Positions 23,431 to 35,225 of a DNA stretch of 64,000 bases are shown one piece after another. The DNA is from Centrapalus pauciflorus (lineage: Eukaryota; Streptophyta; Magnoliopsida; Asterales; Asteraceae). The position numbers were made by a program, and so were the translations under genes. The notes under the pieces were generated by a model. The model was not told the DNA's origin, ran no database searches, and saw nothing but the letters and a program-made list of their open reading frames with translations. Numbering within the stretch: the first letter of the stretch is position 1; the number at the start of each line of letters is the position of its first letter. The DNA lies in contig JAANYP010009683.1 in assembly GCA_020465985.1 (NCBI GenBank), positions 1-64,000 on the forward strand, in the 5' to 3' direction.

Positions 23431-24044
23431 TTGGGTTTTGAGGATTTGAATGTTTTTCTTGTAGGGTCGGGTCTTCATTGGCATTTTCTGTTGTATTTGG
23501 GGATTTGAATTCAAATCGAAAATCAGGTTCATGTATCCCAAAAATATATTATATATTTTTTTGTTATATCCTTTTATTTTGTATTAATTAAAAACGTAAT
23601 TACAAAAAATAACATTTCCTTTGTGTTATATAAATCTATTTTTGTTTAATTTTTTAATGCATTGTATTCATATTTTGTTACCATCTTAACTACAACTTAA
23701 ATGTAAACGACATGATACGCGTTAATTAACTGTTGCACGTGAGATTTTCTAAAACTTATAGTTATTTCATATGTCATTTACACCATTAATTTTGTAAACA
23801 ACATTTAAATAGCCGTGTCATATGTCATTTACACTATTAACTAACTGTTGCACGTAAGATTTTCTAAAAACTTATAATGAATAATTTAAAATTTATTGAT
23901 TTGTTAAATAAATTATTTGTATTGGTGATTATAGAGCTTTCCTTTAAAATCAGTTTATTGATTAGAAGAAACTTTAACTTTAAAAATTATAAACGTAAGA
24001 TTTCATATGTTTTGTATCATAGTGTCTAGTGTGAAGTAGTGTCC
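23431..24044. other. Intergenic DNA with a short duplication
   Basis: No gene was seen. The phrase TTAACT(A/G)...CTGTTGCACGT(G/A)AGATTTTC occurs twice, about 112 bp apart (near 23728 and 23840), within a block that also repeats CATATGTCATTTACAC. Confidence 0.55.
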
Positions 24045-24368
24045 ACAAGTGTAACATCCTAAGAACTTAAATTGATATAATTGAGGTTAATTAGTTTGAA
24101 TTTTGAATGTAATGAAATTTAGTTGGAATTTCAGATGATAAATATAATTTGGAAAGTGTTTTGATGGATTGTTGTGGTTTGATATAATTCATTTATTTAA
24201 AAATGATAATAATGGGGAGAAATCCTCATTGTCGTCTTTTGAGCGAGCATAACCATGAGAAACCATCATAGACATTTTAATAGTGTAATTGAGAATTTAA
24301 AAGTGGGTTGCTTTACTAAGAAATTAAGAATTTCAATATTTTAAGTAATTATATATATATATATAAAG

Positions 24369-24415
<47 letters not shown>

Positions 24416-25091
24416 CCGACGGAGCAGAGAGAAAAAATGCTCACGTGGCGCAATATTAGTGGTTAAAATTCAGAAAATTAAGACTGATTTGGCACAATAT
24501 GATTGGTTAAAATTCAGAAAATTTGGGGATAACATCAGCAATCCTATCAATACTAACAAACCTACATAAAATAATGAAATATTTATTTACGTATACAAAT
24601 TACAACTAAACATTAATTTTTCAAAATTATTTTTTTATAGTTTTATAAAATAGATATGAATAGTTGATTATTCTAAATTTTTCATTTATAAATATATATT
24701 TTTTAATTAATATAGATTAAAATTTTAGTTTATAGATAAAGTAATATTTTATATTTTATTATAATAAACAAAATATTATGAAATATATTTTTATACATCG
24801 TTTGTTTACTTTTTTAAAATTTAATAATTTTATATAATGTTTATTTATTCTTTAGAAATTTCTAAGCAAATGGAAAAAAAATTATTAGATATATAGATAA
24901 GTATTGATGGGAGAACATTTACATTTAAATTTAATTTTATTAATGATTTAGTTTAATAACATATAAAATACGGCAGATAAACCTATAAAAATAGTTTTTT
25001 AATCAGCATATATTATAAAATAGGTAAACATATGGCATCTATTATTTAGAAAAAATTATGTGCAAGCTTACTTTTTTATTACGAACCATTT

Positions 25092-25414
25092 TGTTGGGAA
25101 TAATTAATAGAGATGAAACAATTATATTGTATATAATTGTAAATACTCAATAGATTAGGGGTTATATGTGTAAATACACAATACTTGTGTATTGTGTATA
25201 AATAGAAATGTATGCTACGCATGCTGTGATGAATCGAAGATTACACACACACATATGGATCTGATTTAGAGAGAATAGGAGAAGTGCTTTGCAAAAAAGT
25301 CAAGAACATCAATGTAATATTTTCTCTCTTAATCATTCAATAGATTGTGTTTGATTGTTAATTGTTCATATGAATTGTTCGATATGATTGAATTGCATGA
25401 AATATGAATTCACA
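25092..25414 (+). repeat. 5' LTR of the non-autonomous retrotransposon
   Basis: Contains a TATA-like TGTGTATAAATAG at about 25195 and AATCATTCAATAGATT near the end. Differences from the 3' LTR are G/A at its fifth base, A/G and T/C in the AAAAAAGTC / AAGAAAGCC stretch around 25295-25300. Confidence 0.95.
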
Positions 25415-25874
25415 ATTGGTATCAGAGCCTAATGTGGCTGATTTTTGAGTGATTTTGAATGAATTAAAATCTGAAATTCGAAAATTTGAAAAACACTGTT
25501 ACATTTTTTTTGGTTCGAAAATCAGAAAATTCAAAATGGTTTTTGATGTTGTGGATGAAAGTGTTTGATTTTTGGATCGAGTGTAGAGTTTTTAAAGACG
25601 AATCTGAGGATTTAAGTGTCAAATCATAACTCCAAACACATAAATTTTAATTTTGATTTTTCTGAATTATTGAAAAAGTTTGTGTTCTTGAAGTTTTTGA
25701 TTAATTTTTGGTTTTTAATCGAAAATTGGATAAAGTTGTTTCACAAAAGTTGTTTCTGTGTGAAAAACGAATCTTCGTTGTTAATTTCAGATCAATTCAT
25801 GAATTTTTGTTAAATTTTTTTGAATCTGAACTTGTTTTTTGTTGAAAAATAATGAAACTCGGGCAAAACTAAGG

Positions 25875-26285
25875 TCATAGTGTAAATCGAGTTTTACAAA
25901 GAAGTCAATCGAGTTGATCAAAGAGTTATTCGAGAAAGTTTATGTTTTATTCGAGTTGATCAAAGACTTATTCGAGAAAGGATATGTTTCATTCGAGTTT
26001 TATAAACTTATCACCCGAGAAAACATAAGTATCAATCGAGTTTCATAAGGAATCATCCGACTTTAGTCTTTAATCATTCGAGTTTGATCCTTTCAACATT
26101 CGAGTTTGATACTTCATCATTCGAGTTTCATCAAGCTTATTCGAGTTTCATTCTCTTTCAATCGAGTTTGATTGTGTTTCATTCGAGTTTCACACTTAAC
26201 CATCCGAGTTTAATACTTTATCATTCGAGTTTCATTACTCTTCACTCGAGTTGAGTCCTTATTCATTCGAGTTTCATCATACTTT
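25875..26285 (+). repeat. CGAGTTT-phrased degenerate repeats in the retrotransposon leader
   Basis: About twenty copies of a 20-26-bp phrase centred on CATTCGAGTTTCAT (variants TCGAGTTTGAT and TCGAGAAAG) lie between the primer-binding site and the open frame. The spacing is irregular and no spacers are unique in the CRISPR sense. It is untranslated leader sequence. Confidence 0.8.
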
Positions 26286-26480
26286 TGACTATTTGACCTT
26301 AGCTGCTTAAATTGGTCATAACTTTTGACTGGAAAATCTAAAATTTCAACGTCAAAAAGTCAAATCAGAGCTGATTTTTAACAAATTAATCATTCAAGAT
26401 TCAGTTTTATTCAATCAAGATTCATTCAAATTTCATAAGTCCATAAAAGATCTTGGAAGTTCATTTTTCTGCGATTCATA

Positions 26481-27692
26481 ATGATGTTTGAACAATTTTC
26501 AAAGTCTGAGCTGATTGTCAAACTTACTGAATCTGAAAAGATTCGTAAGAACAATTACGACATTCTCATTCAGTTAAATACTGATAAACATTTGGCGTTA
26601 CGTGACGTACAAATACTGAATGAAGAAATTCAAAGCTTAAAAGAAAAACAAAACTCTGAGAGTTGTGCTCATCAATTGAAAATATTTGAATTACTTAAAG
26701 AACTTGATGAGCTGAAACAATAAAATTTTCAGAATGCAACTCAACTGAAATATCTTTTGCCTGAAAGATCTGATCTTTACAAGAAAGTTCAGGATCTTGA
26801 AGATACACTTTGTAAGACAAAACCAACTGATCAGAATTGTATTTTAAACAAAAATGAAGAAATTTTTGCTCTTCAACAAGAGTTGTCTTTAACTAAAGAT
26901 TTGATTGAGAGGGAAAGACATGAGTTCTTACTTAAAGAACAAGATTTTAAATCAAAATCTGAATTGTTTGAAGATGAAAGACAAATGTTCTTAATCAAAG
27001 AACAATCTTTTAAATCTGATTACCAATCATTTGATCATGACAGAATTTCAAATTTAGTCATTATCAAAAGTTTGGAAGATCAGATACTTCATCTTACAAA
27101 ACAATTACATGTGTTTACTTCATCAACTGAGTCAAAGGTTAAGACCCCTTCTTCAGTGTGTTTAAAATCCAATGTTGATCACTCTGGTTTGTCTTCTAAA
27201 AGTGAAGTGAATCTAACTAACTCTGCTAAGTTTGATTCTTCTTCAGATCTTAAACTTAAGTATCTGTTAAAGATACACAGCGGCAAAGATAAAATTGTTG
27301 AACAACTTCCGGTAAAGATTTACACCGGTGAATCTTCGAAGTCAAATTTTCTTAAAGTTTCTGAAAATACTGGTCATTCTAATCAGAAAACATTTTCACA
27401 GAAAAATACCAAGTATTATCAGAAACAGGCAAGAACCGGACAGTTTTTCAAAAAGAAGAGTTCGCAAAAGTCTGATCATTCAAATTCAAGTTTCTTTAGA
27501 AATACAGATATTCAATTTTCTCATACTCAAAGAAATTTGTTTTCTGCGTTTGAAAGAGAAGCTGATAGTTATAACATGCAATGGGTACCTAAACCCAAGT
27601 ACAAGTGGGTACCAAAACCTGTTTTGAAATGGGTACCCAAGAGCGCTAACAAGTCTGGATCCAAATCTGTTTGGATACCAAAGACATCTTAA
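26481..27692 (+). pseudogene. Gag-like coiled-coil open frame of the non-autonomous element (one in-frame stop)
   Basis: One frame runs from ATG 26481 to the stop at 27690-27692 and is interrupted only by TAA at 26721-26723 (80 codons, a 33-bp gap, then 311 codons from the next ATG at 26757). The first two thirds are heptad-like, rich in E, K, L and Q (for example LLKEQDFKSKSELFEDERQM), suggesting a coiled coil. The last 60 residues repeat WVPK (QWVPKPKYKWVPKPVLKWVPK), as seen in the spacer before the protease of some copia polyproteins. No zinc knuckle or enzyme motif is present. Either the stop is read through or the 311-codon part is used alone, or the copy is dead. The gag assignment is inferred from position and composition. 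Confidence 0.6.
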
Positions 27693-29899
27693 ATTTTGCA
27701 GGTTATAGGTTTCTTATCATTTCAGATAAGGACCCGTTCTTCATTTCAATAGGCTCTTGATTACATCAGATCAAGACCCGTGTTTCAAATCAAAATGGTT
27801 TCTAGTTAATTCAGACTAGAACCCAGACTTCAATGAACCAGATTCAAAGGCTTTCAGTTACATCAGACTGAAACCCGAGTCTGAGAGACAAATCTTACTG
27901 GAATTCTTGCCCTGAATTCAACTCCGAAGCTGAAATTGACAAAGAGGGAGTTTTATTTTTATAATATGTTGCTCCTGATTTCATTTCTATGAGTTGACTA
28001 GCTGCGTGTGCTTATTCCCAGGGGGAGTTTCAGACATTCTTTGACGATGACATTTTTCAAAACTATGTGTGATTTTTCACGAAAATATTTGACACACACA
28101 TAAAAAGAGTTTTTGAGCTGAAAAGAAATTTTTTTATGAATCTCTGAATCTATCATTGAGATTAATTGATCTAATCTCTTTGATTTTTATAATCTCATTT
28201 CTTCTGAGATTCTTTTTGTTAGAACTCTTCCAATTTATACTGGATTCTCCTGTTATCTTCCATGTGCTAATTCTTTCAAGAAAATCTTATTCTTTTCATA
28301 TTATATATCAGATTTTCCATTTCATTCTGATATCTCCCAAAATTATCTGCATATCATCTCCAATACCATATAAGTTGGATTTCATCATATCTCATGACCT
28401 TTCAAAGCTGAAAATTTTTCTGCTGACTCCGATTATGCACCAATCTGAGTGATAGGCATAAATATCGCTTCTATGGTCTAACCAGAACCGGAAGACCTAC
28501 CCAAGAAGCAAACCATCTATAGATTGTGCGGGTGAGGGTTCTTTAGGTTTATTAGTTGAGAAGTGTCAGTTATCACGGGATACTGACAGGGTCGAGCAGA
28601 GATAAAATGTAAATGAGAGGGATATTGATATTGAAAGGAGATGGTGGTGCATCAGGTCATGCTTTTGCTATAAAGCTGACTGAATTCATTTCTTAAAAGT
28701 GAGCCGGAGGGAGCTTAGTTGAAAAATGTTGAGAGCTGAGTGTTGAGAAAGGATTTGAAGAAAATAAAATCCTACCAACACTGTGTCTGCTGGGTAAACC
28801 ACATAATCTATCAAGCCCTAGGCGACTTGATATTGAAAAAGACGTCATGGACCCAGTGACGCATGCACTTAACCCCACCAACTACTCAGTTATCTCTCAA
28901 AAGATTTCTGTTTCAATAATCACGGAGATATTGGATATTATTGATATTGAAACAAGGAAGACAGTTGCTCCGGTCTCCAATTTCATTTGATGCACATTGT
29001 GTCTAGAGCTGATTATATACACTTTTAGGACACATCGAGTCTATCAGTCTGCGTGACTATAAACTGCTAGTCCAAAGTGACTAAGCCGGAACAAATAAGA
29101 GTGATTCTTTCAAGATAAAGGATTTCACGATGACTATTTGGAAATCCTACCAGTGTTACTATCATGCCAGCGCTGAACGTAGGTCACATAGATTTTGTCT
29201 ATTGTGTAAACAGGAATCCTATGTGGACCTGGACTCATTTTCTCACAAAATGAATGTGTTTCATTTTCCCCAAAGTTGAAAAGCTTTGTTTTTATTCTGA
29301 AAAGCTAAAGTATCAATTCGAGGGGGAGTGAAATTTTTGAGGAAGAGTGAGTTAGGTTGGTTTTGTATAGGGGGAGAGGATATCAGTTTGAGAGGGAGAA
29401 AGTCAATTTGAAATATTTTGAAATTGTAATTGTTGCTGTATTTCTGCTACTTTAAACTTCAATGAATTAATGTCTCTGAAGATTTTGCATGATTTTCATA
29501 ATTCTTATGATCATCATGAGGGGGAGAAAAACTAAAGTTCAGAGACAACAGTTGAGTAGATTGAAGTCAACTGAAGACAATTGCTACATCATATCAAATG
29601 AATTGATCAAGGGAGAGAATTAAAAAGCTATTCATGATTCAAGGGAGAGTGTACTTACAAGAAAATACAAGAAAAGAGAAGTTCAGAGAAGAAGATATGT
29701 GAAGATCAGAGAGAGTCAAATAAAGAAAAGAAAAGATTCAGAGATCAGAGAATAAAAGAATATTCACGAAAAAGTCCCTGAAATGATCTTTTATCAGAAA
29801 ATTGATTTCATCTCTAAGGGGGAGATTGTTAGGGACAATATTTGTAGAGTTGAAAATGAATATTACTTTAATAATTATGTTCATCTCTAAGGGGGAGAA

Positions 29900-30222
29900 T
29901 GTTAGGAATAATTAATAGAGATGAAACAATTATATTGTATATAATTGTAAATACTCAATAGATTAGGGGTTATATGTGTAAATACACAATACTTGTGTAT
30001 TGTGTATAAATAGAAATGTATGCTACGCATGCTGTGATGAATCGAAGATTACACACACACATATGGATCTGATTTAGAGAGAATAGGAGAAGTGCTTTGC
30101 AAGAAAGCCAAGAACATCAATGTAATATTTTCTCTCTTAATCATTCAATAGATTGTGTTTGATTGTTAATTGTTCATATGAATTGTTCGATATGATTGAA
30201 TTGCATGAAATATGAATTCACA
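29900..30222 (+). repeat. 3' LTR of the non-autonomous retrotransposon
   Basis: Same length as the 5' LTR. It is preceded by a G-rich purine tract. A near-copy of the tract-LTR junction (AAGGGGGAGATTGTTAGGGA, about 29817-29836) lies 80 bp upstream, and further GAGGGGGAG tracts occur at about 28020, 29320, 29370 and 29520. Confidence 0.95.
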
Positions 30223-30832
30223 CATTTTTATCGTCCCGTTGATATACTTTTTTTTTACATTTAAAGCTTCTCATTATTTTGTGTTTTTTATGTATTAATG
30301 TTTCAAAATTAACACATGTTTTAATATTTTTTCCAGTATACCATGAAGAACAATGAAGATCTCCGTTAATAATGAAGCGATAATGTTTTAAATAAATCTT
30401 TAGTCAATGATATATGTCATTTGCCGTTTAAATTGTTTAATGTGATTTTATTAAAATTTATTAAATTTTTTTATGATAACTGCTTTTGTTTGATAACATT
30501 TTATTAATTGGTTTGAATAAATTGTTATTATAAAATTATGTTAGACGATATTGTAAATAATACTTTGCAAATACGTGTTTGTATATTAGTTGATCGAAAA
30601 ATGATGAGTTTTCATTTTATTGTAAATTATTATTATTATTATTTTCCTATATTCTTCATTCTTATACACGATTTACATATGTATTAAAATAGATATGTAT
30701 AGATTTCAAATATAATTATGTGTAATAATTAATATTCATGATTAATATAAGTTACATTTTTTTCGCAAACAATGTATAGTTTTCTTAAAAAATAAATTCC
30801 TTTTGTGTCATCAATTAATTATAAATACTAAT

Positions 30833-30999
30833 GGGGTTTAGCCCATTTGGTATGAGAGGTGACGTGTAAGTGTTGAGTCAAGGGTTCGACTCCCGTCGGA
30901 GACAAGTTGGAATTTAGGTAGTGGAAGTAACATCTGAAGTCTCCATTTGGGACACAATGGTAGTTTAGGAATTGGAGTAGGTTAATTTGCCGTTAAAAA
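30833..30999 (+). mobile_element. tRNA-derived SINE
   Basis: Pol III-type boxes are visible: an A-box-like TGGTATGAGAGGTG (about 30850) and a B box GGGTTCGACTCCCG (about 30885). The element ends TTTGCCGTTAAAAAA. Target duplications AATTAATTATAAATACTAAT (30813-30832) and the same with one change (31000-31019) flank it. It is nested inside the Helitron. The tRNA part is too diverged to be a functional tRNA gene. Confidence 0.8.
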
Positions 31000-31206
31000 A
31001 ATTAATTATAAATATTAATTTCATCACACATCACCCGAGCAACGCACGGGTATTCAGCTAGTTATAAGTGTTAATGATGATAAATAAAAGAAGGAATCTT
31101 TATTTAATTGAATCTGATAAGTTGAAGGGGTGTGTAAATATGGAAAATTTACAAATAAAAGAAGGGAGATGGTCGTATGTTTTGACTTCTCTCTCAAAAA
31201 TTCTCT

Positions 31207-31210
<4 letters not shown>

Positions 31211-31286
<76 letters not shown>
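31211..31286. repeat. (CT)n microsatellite
   Basis: Thirty-eight CT units in the LTR, just before a sequence resembling a transcribed leader. Open frames on both strands across it are repeat artefacts. Confidence 0.97.
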
Positions 31287-31290
<4 letters not shown>

Positions 31291-31784
31291 CAAAAATCAA
31301 AGATCATCAAAATGTTGGATTCAAGTGTGGAAAATTTGGATTTAAGCTTATAGAAAGGAACTATCAACATTTCTAACAACAATTCGAGGTAATGATTTCT
31401 CAAAATTACGATGTTTGGTGGTTTAGAGTTCGGTTCTAATGGGAACCGAATCATAGATTTTGGTTTCAGATGTTGTTGCATGTGTTATATTATTAAGGAT
31501 ATGTTAAAATCAAGTATTTGGGATGCTATGTACCAAATTTCAGGTTCTGATTTAACTTCTAAATATAATTTCAGAAATTAATATGTGTTTTTAGTGTGTG
31601 TTCATCAACGGGTTGATAAAAATGGCCAAAAAGGGGTCTGATTTGGTACATTTATTGTTAGGTTTATGATAAAAAGTGTTAAAAGAGTTTATATATGTTT
31701 ATATCAATAGATTCCAGGCATAAAATGGGTACAAAATGGCAAAAGTCAAATCTGGAAAAAGATGTAAAAATGTTCCAAGTAAGA

Positions 31785-32020
31785 ACTCGGATCCATCCGA
31801 GTTCGGACCATACGAATCTCGGATGGAAATACTTGAAAAGTTACAAGTTAAACACAAACTTCGGATGAGAATGGCATCCGAATTTCGGATCATGGTGACA
31901 TCCGAACTTCGGATGAACAGTACAAAATAAATTTATAAGTGTGGAATTTCGGGTCATCCGAATTTTTGATGAATAGTGCAATCCGAATTCGGGTGGGGAA
32001 CCGAATTTCGGGTCAATTGT
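31785..32020 (+). repeat. Palindromic CCGAANTTCGG cluster in the LTR
   Basis: Repeated half or full palindromes: ATCCGAGTTCGGACC, CTTCGGATGAG, CATCCGAATTTCGGATC, CATCCGAACTTCGGATG, ATCCGAATT, GAATTTCGGGT. The same motif is arrayed in the related LTRs at 51230-51385 and 54700-54990 (minus-oriented). Confidence 0.75.
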
Positions 32021-32973
32021 TATAAGACTTATAAAATAAAGTTTTTGAGAAATTAAACAGTTAATGACATGATGTTCTGTTACACTGACTTAACAGGTCC
32101 CTTGTGGTGTTGTTTAACCCACAGTGGGGTACTTTGTGATTCCGGTTGAAAGCCCGATGAGAAATAATATTAACTGAGGTTACATAACACACCCACTGTG
32201 AGTACCTAGGATTATATATGTCTGCATTTATTTATTGTCAGTTGTGTTCATTGAGGCCTGTTGTTTCATTTTCGTTTGAAACTCTACTGACTTGCGTATT
32301 TGTTGATGCACATTGTTGCTTGTTGCATGTCCTTATCTTTGTTGTGCATCATTTGATGGGCTTACGAGCCATGATTGGTAATTCGATGCTACCGAGACTA
32401 TATGACCTGAAGTTGATCCCTCCAAGGTCCTGATGGGCAGGTGTAGCATCCCCGATGGTAATGTCTGCCTCAATTAAACGTTTAATTCCGTGCAATGGCA
32501 CGATGGAGCTGCGGCTCGTTTCCGTACTTCGTGTACGAAGAGGGTATACGGCGTGTGTTGCCGGTGTTACCCTTGTGTGCTGCATAAATATCTGCTGAAT
32601 GTGTAATCTCTATACTCACTAAGCTTTGTTTACCCCCTAGTTGCTCACTTTTACAGGAAAAGGAAAATCCGCTGTCGGACCTTCTAGCTAGGTCTTTATT
32701 GAAGTTTTGGAAGATCCTCTACTACTCAATCGGTAATTGAATTACGGACCAATGTTGTAATATTTTGTGAGGTTGTAATGATGTATTGAGTATGTAGATT
32801 TAGTCTGGAACCTTGTAGCAACGTAGGGTGTCTAATACTTGTATTTTATATATGTACTTTATTGCTTCCGCACTGTATTAAGTATTCTGATCATTATGTA
32901 ATGGTTATTGTATGGTGATTTAATCATGGGTGTATTGTAATGGTGGTTATTGTGGCAAGGGTGTCACAATAAG

Positions 32974-33317
32974 GTTATAGGTGCTTTGTGGACATCATAT
33001 AAGGTTGCGTTCTGGTTCATTTGGCTTCAGTTATTTGCATTGAATTTGGGATCATCAGTCTCTAAGGTCCAATCTGATCTATGTTTTCTTTTGCATTGTT
33101 TCCGTTCAGTTTGCTTGGTTTGTTCTTGATCTAACCGTAACATGTTTTTGACAAACTTACAGTTTTACTAAGTACGCTCTTGACTTATGCATGACGTGTT
33201 TGTGAGGTAATATTATTTGCATGACGAGCTCTCTTCTTTAGCATGGTGTGCTTGTAAGACACTACATGGTGCTCGATGTGCTTTTTATTCAAATACAACG
33301 TGTTGTTCAATCCATCT
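32974..33317. other. Intergenic DNA
   Basis: No reading frame, repeat or mobile-element end was recognised. Confidence 0.4.
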
Positions 33318-33326
33318 TTGTTGGTA

Positions 33327-34542
33327 GGGTTAATGTTGAAAAAACCCTATTAACTTTCATGCATTTACCGATTAAGTCACTAGAATTTTTTCTCAATTGT
33401 TTAAATCCCTAAACAATTTTTGTTTTATTCAAAACTATATAAATGACTGGTTTAGGAGGTCATTTTCCGGTAAGTTGTCCAGTTAGGCACCCTAATTATT
33501 ATGTGGCTTTATGTTACGTATATTTGCTCAGGTGTCATGTACATAAGGCTTTATATTCTTCTTATTATTGTCATTACTATCAAAAATCTGAAACCTTTCC
33601 TTGTTGACAATTGTCGCCTTCTTCGGTTTGCCGTTCCAACTCCGGCCACAAATCATAATAACACATTCAAATACCAGATGAAGAAATTATACAGGAAACA
33701 AAAGAATTTATCCAGGATACAAAATCAATAATCGATTCCAGAAAAGATGAATATGAAGAAGATGAAACCCAACTCTGAAACAAAAAACATAAACACTCTC
33801 ATAAAAAATGCAACCCAAATCAAATATTGTCAAACGAAACCCTAAACACGCAATAGATTTTGATCAAATGACATACTAGTGGAAATCCACGACGGACACA
33901 CACATGATCGAATTTAGAGAAGAAATTAAAGTAGAGAAGAGTTAGAAACCTTGAACCACAAACACACATAGAAAATCGATATAATAATCATAGAGTCAAA
34001 ACACATACAAGAATCACGGGGTCAAATTTAACAATTGAACAAGATTGATTTCTACTATTGAAAACCATTAACCTATTGCATACACATAGCCAAAACATGG
34101 CATCAATGCTGGTGCGGATGCGATGATGTCATGAAGGTTGTTGAGGTGTGGAGGTGGGGAAGACGACTTGATCGCACGAAGGCGGTGGGAAGCTTTGTGA
34201 ATCATCGATGAGATTCAAAAGACAGACGAAAGGACAACCCTAAAACACACGTCCAACATTTGGGTTATTCACCGAAAGAGAAGTCGGAAGAGGAAAAGGA
34301 GAAGCTCTCATCGGAGAAGATGGAGCTGCAAAGTTTTTGTTGGATTGTGTGAGAGCTTTGAGGGATATCAAACAAAAGTGCCAAACTCACTTTTTTAACC
34401 GGATAAATCGGTATTGGGTTAAAAATATATACTTTTGAATAAGACAAAAATTGTTTAGGGATTTAAACAATCAGGAAAAAAAAAATCAGTGACTTAATTG
34501 ATAAATCCATGAAAGTTCATAGGGTTTATTCAATATTAACCC
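33327..34542. mobile_element. Non-autonomous Mutator-like element (MULE)
   Basis: Terminal inverted repeats exceed 120 bp: left GGGTTAATGTTGAAAAAACC, right inverse GGGTTAATATTGAATAAACC, with shared TTTAAATCCCTAAACAATTTT further in. TTGTTGGTA occurs immediately on both sides (33318-33326 and 34543-34551), a perfect 9-bp duplication, diagnostic for MULEs. The 0.9-kb interior (33480-34380) is unlike the TIRs and carries GC-richer patches (34110-34180), possibly captured host DNA, but no gene could be identified. Confidence 0.9.
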
Positions 34543-34659
34543 TTGTTGGTATGCAAATGTTTTCATAATTTGATGCTTATTGTGAGTGTACTTTCATGCG
34601 AATTTTTTGAAGTTCTCAAAAACCCTAACCTTTATCACAACCCATAAGGTTTTCATCTC

Positions 34660-35225
34660 AACTAATGAAAGTTCAATGAGAAAACTAGATCGTATTGGGT
34701 AATGGTAATAAGGAGCTTATTTGGTAATGATGGTAGGTTTTATAGTGATACCTGGGGTAACGTCATTAAAACTAGGATAGATAATTAGATATGAACTACT
34801 TAGGTATCAGGTTCGTTGATTCGTTTGGCTTTAAGATCGGAAATGTTGATTCGACAAGATTTTGGTGTGCAAATGGATAGGGGACTTCATGCTAAAATAG
34901 ATAAGTTTTCAAGGTTGTACAATTTGGAACAAAATAAGAAGATTAGATACTCCAAAGTTTTAAGTAGGTGGATATGTAGGAGTAGAAACTTGGTGATTTT
35001 GCAGAAGTTTCCTTATTTTTCTAGGTCTCACTTAAGGAGGGTAGGAAAGATAGGCAATAATATAACTCTTAGATGAGAAAGAAAATTTTTAGGTTAAAAA
35101 GTGAGATGCATGATTGAGGTTATCTACTTTTGTTTTACTGATCGCTACAATTGGCATGGAGCAGTCCCTCGAAAGGTTTGCTTGTGGCTTGTTCATAAGG
35201 AGACTAAGATTAAGGAGATTAATTG
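34660..35225 (+). pseudogene. LINE reverse-transcriptase C-terminal remnant
   Basis: In shifting frames the sequence reads KIGNVDSTRFWCANG, then KFSRLYNLEQNK (34880-34940) and, after stops, AVPRKVCLWLVHKE (35160-35205). This order (G..STRFW, FPRL..LE.NK, VPRKV..W) is characteristic of the end of plant L1-type LINE ORF2 with its zf-RVT region. Several frameshifts and stops make it nonfunctional. No poly-A tail or duplication could be assigned. Confidence 0.7.

Larger units (their letters stand above)
25092..30222 (+). mobile_element. Complete non-autonomous LTR retrotransposon, recent insertion
   Basis: Two 323-bp LTRs (25092-25414 and 29900-30222) begin TGTT(G/A)GGAATAATT and end GAATTCACA; by eye they differ at three positions (about 1%). 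CATTT flanks both ends (25087-25091 and 30223-30227), a perfect duplication. The primer-binding site TGGTATCAGAGCC (initiator tRNA-Met) is at 25417-25429 and the polypurine tract AAGGGGGAGAA is at 29889-29899. The 4.5-kb interior has no protease, integrase, reverse transcriptase or RNase H; it carries one gag-like coiled-coil frame with a stop. It must therefore depend on a copia relative for movement. Confidence 0.93.
24345..31061 (+). mobile_element. Helitron (non-autonomous) with nested retrotransposon and SINE
   Basis: The 3' end is diagnostic: a GC-rich hairpin CCCGAGCAACGCACGGG (31034-31050), a short spacer and CTAG (31058-31061), followed by host T. The 5' end lies within or next to the TA tract at 24345-24412; GCTCACGTGGCGC at 24439 and the twice-used GGTTAAAATTCAGAAAATT fit a Helitron 5' region but the exact TC start cannot be fixed. 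Without the nested LTR element it is about 1.6 kb and non-coding. No Rep/helicase sequence was found. Confidence 0.75.
24050..32968 (+). mobile_element. Solo LTR (TGTAACA type) split by a Helitron insertion
   Basis: It begins TGTAACATCC (24050) and ends GGGTGTCACA (32968), flanked by ACAAG (24045-24049) and ATAAG (32969-32973), a 5-bp duplication with one mismatch. LTR sequence is 24050 to about 24345 and 31062-32968, together about 2.2 kb; the middle is the Helitron. The first 250 bp align with the start of the LTR at 55882 (minus): TGTAACATCC, then ATGTAATGAAA, TTGGAAAGT and AATAATG(G/A)GGA. No PBS or internal region follows. The TCACTAAGCTTTGTTTACCC block and an AG/GAAAAG acceptor-like site lie at 32617-32660. 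Confidence 0.8.

Noticed and set aside
25875..26285. Regularly spaced repeats resembling a CRISPR-like array
   Set aside because: Repeats are degenerate, spacing is irregular, spacers resemble each other, and the place is a retrotransposon leader in plant DNA.
30833..30999. Functional tRNA gene
   Set aside because: The B box is good but the cloverleaf is not complete and 20-bp target duplications show it is a SINE.
31068..31376. Open frames on both strands across (CT)n (Ser-Leu or Arg-Glu repeats)
   Set aside because: Microsatellite translation within an LTR; no domain and no conserved flank.
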